Assembly: GCA_003244125.1 (NCBI GenBank)
Contig: QHBL01000182.1
Coordinates: forward strand, 288 to 7,638
Length of the DNA: 7,351 nucleotides
Direction of reading: 5' to 3'
DNA from: Chthoniobacterales bacterium
Lineage (GTDB): Bacteria; Verrucomicrobiota; Verrucomicrobiae; Chthoniobacterales; UBA10450
How positions within the stretch are numbered: the first letter of the stretch is position 1; every line of letters starts with the position of its first letter. A program made the position numbers and the translations under genes. Positions 6,361 to 7,351 of this stretch are shown in pieces. The notes under the pieces were generated by a model. That model was given only the letters and a program-made list of their open reading frames with translations, was not told where the DNA came from and did not search any database.

Positions 6361-6366
6361 ACCTCC
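6361..6366 (-). promoter_or_regulatory. Strong ribosome binding site that fixes the preA start
   Basis: On the minus strand GGAGGT lies 7 bases before the ATG at 6353, an ideal match to the 16S rRNA tail. It decides for this ATG over the longer in-frame alternative at 6428. Confidence 0.9.
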
Positions 6367-6518
6367 GAACCTATCGGGACGGCAAAGCATTGGCGATGAG
6401 AATTTCGTTGAGATTGAGCGAGGCGCAATGCCAGTCCGGCTCCGACTGAAATATCCTAGCTATTCGAGAGCAGCGGTAGCTAACGAGTTGGGACCCTAGG
6501 AACAAGGAGAGGATACAA

Positions 6519-6581
6519 ATGACTACTGCAAACCATTCCTCCACCGCCAGATTCTCCGACGGATTGCAATTAACTTACTAA
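6519..6581 (+). CDS. Possible 20-residue small ORF upstream of rtcB
   Basis: The ATG at 6519 is preceded at 6504-6512 by AAGGAGAGG, one of the two strongest Shine-Dalgarno matches in the window, with 6-base spacing. The frame encodes MTTANHSSTARFSDGLQLTY and ends at TAA. The peptide is hydrophilic, has no cysteine or membrane segment, and matches no precursor-peptide family I know. It sits 91 bp upstream of rtcB on the same strand, so it could be a leader peptide, a small protein, or the intact start of a decayed gene. A second short frame (ATG at 6600) runs out of phase into rtcB and has no ribosome binding site. The evidence is only the ribosome binding site and context; chance is possible. 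Confidence 0.35.
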   Translation: MTTANHSSTARFSDGLQLTY

Positions 6582-6672
6582 ACGTGACTCTTACCGCTCA
6601 TGAACTACACCATTAACTTTGATGGCAAACTAACCTCGATCCCATCGATTACCCTTCAACTTAGGCGAGAAT

Positions 6673-7351
6673 ATGAACACGAAAGACCTCATCCGAATCG
6701 GAGTGCCGCAAGGCCAGGCGCTGAAGCGCGCGCATGAGTTCATCATCGCCTTTCGCGACAGCGAAGGCGACATGTCGCAGCTGGAGGATGAGATCGGCGC
6801 GATCGTGGCGGATCCGGCGGCGTACCTGTGCGATCCGTTGCGCCAGAGTTTTGCCAGCGCCCTTTACAAGCCGGCGTTTAAACAGCGCGATACGCACGCG
6901 CCATGGCAGCAGTGGGGCGCCGGTCTCGAGCCGGACGCGGTCAAGCAGATGGCGAATGCATGCGCGCTGCCAGTCGCAGTCGCGGGCGCGCTCATGCCCG
7001 ATGCGCACGTCGGCTACGGTTTGCCTATCGGCGGCGTGCTCGCGACGGAGAACGCCGTCATTCCATATGCGGTCGGTGTCGATATCGCCTGCCGGATGAA
7101 GCTCACCGTGTTCGACCGCAAGGCGAACACGATCGTTGGCGAGAAGGATCGGCTGGCCAACATTATCGCGCGCGAGACTCGCTTTGGTGTTGGCTGCGAA
7201 TTCAAGCCGCGACGCGAGCACGAAGTTTTGGATGAAGACTGGAGCGTCTCGCCCGTGACGCAGCGGATGCGCGACAAAGCGTGGTCGCAGCTCGGCACCA
7301 GCGGAAGCGGCAATCACTTCGTCGAGTTCGGCGCGTTCACCGCGACCGACG
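6673..7351 (+). CDS. rtcB: RtcB-family RNA ligase (3' end outside the window)
   Basis: RtcB enzymes are Mn2+- and GTP-dependent ligases that join RNA 3'-phosphate (or 2',3'-cyclic phosphate) and 5'-hydroxyl ends in RNA repair; in tRNA splicing they act in archaea and eukaryotes. The frame from the ATG at 6673 is open to the window edge, giving 226 residues of a family usually near 400-480. Diagnostic motifs: MPDAHVGYGLPIGG (108-121), GVDIACRM (135-142) with the metal-binding Asp137 and Cys140, and GTSGSGNHFVEF with Asn214, His215 and Glu218, matching the metal/guanylate site. The guanylylated His lies beyond the edge. The GVDIACRM form differs from the GFDINCG of E. coli-type RtcB, pointing to a divergent bacterial subgroup. 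In-frame stops at 6601 and 6628 leave this ATG as the start. The neighbours, preA and a possible small ORF, are not known RtcB partners such as RtcA or RtcR. Confidence 0.93.
   Translation, partial: MNTKDLIRIGVPQGQALKRAHEFIIAFRDSEGDMSQLEDEIGAIVADPAAYLCDPLRQSFASALYKPAFKQRDTHAPWQQWGAGLEPDAVKQMANACALPVAVAGALMPDAHVGYGLPIGGVLATENAVIPYAVGVDIACRMKLTVFDRKANTIVGEKDRLANIIARETRFGVGCEFKPRREHEVLDEDWSVSPVTQRMRDKAWSQLGTSGSGNHFVEFGAFTATD

Larger units (their letters stand above)
6354..6672. other. Divergent intergenic region between preA and rtcB
   Basis: This 319-bp spacer must hold the promoters of both outward-facing genes. The preA end has a good Shine-Dalgarno; the rtcB end has only a weak one (GGCGAG at 6664-6669). 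I see no convincing -35/-10 pair and no sigma-54 GG-N10-GC element that I would defend. The right half (about 6513-6660) is noticeably richer in A and T than the flanking genes. It carries a possible 20-codon ORF and a small inverted repeat TCGAT-CCC-ATCGA near 6636-6648. Confidence 0.5.

Noticed and set aside
6661..7317. A 218-codon open frame on the minus strand
   Set aside because: It is antisense to the clear RtcB reading frame and shows no recognisable domain.

Overview
The window is GC-rich bacterial DNA, gene-dense on both strands. Several things point to the PVC group, most likely a soil-type Verrucomicrobiota. RNase HIII is present with a Chlamydia-like N-terminal domain. The DUF4388 regulator, the PreA-type dihydropyrimidine dehydrogenase and the A/C-rich 9-bp-unit palindrome also fit. 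Most genes lack a Shine-Dalgarno site. This placement is inference from recalled families, not a search result.

Layout, left to right. Positions 1-1161 (+) hold the 3' part of a hybrid sensor histidine kinase with a C-terminal receiver; its input region lies off the left edge. Its stop codon overlaps, tail to tail, the stop of an HU/IHF-type DNA-binding protein (1158-1511, -). Further minus-strand genes follow, transcribed right to left: RNase HIII (2869-3780), then a degenerate-receiver plus DUF4388 protein (2063-2803), then a small helical protein (1632-2063). The last two share a TGATG stop/start overlap and are very probably translationally coupled.

Just upstream of RNase HIII is an 82-bp imperfect palindrome (3830-3911) built from 9-bp units. 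Beyond it is the decayed C-terminal third of an aldo/keto reductase (about 3927-4254, -), then about 260 bp without a convincing gene. At 4513-5103 (+) a membrane-anchored MsrB-fold protein contains no cysteine at all, so it cannot work as an ordinary methionine sulfoxide reductase. A convergent gene at 5223-6353 (-) encodes PreA without the C-terminal iron-sulfur domain. Divergent from it, after a 319-bp spacer carrying a possible 20-codon ORF with a strong ribosome binding site, an RtcB-family RNA ligase gene (6673 onward, +) runs off the right edge.

The genes do not form one pathway. The clearest functional unit is the coupled DUF4388/helical pair. The most unusual items are the cysteine-free MsrB homologue, the glutamate-for-aspartate receiver, and the palindrome abutting an RNase HIII gene whose conserved N-terminus starts upstream of its only standard start codon.
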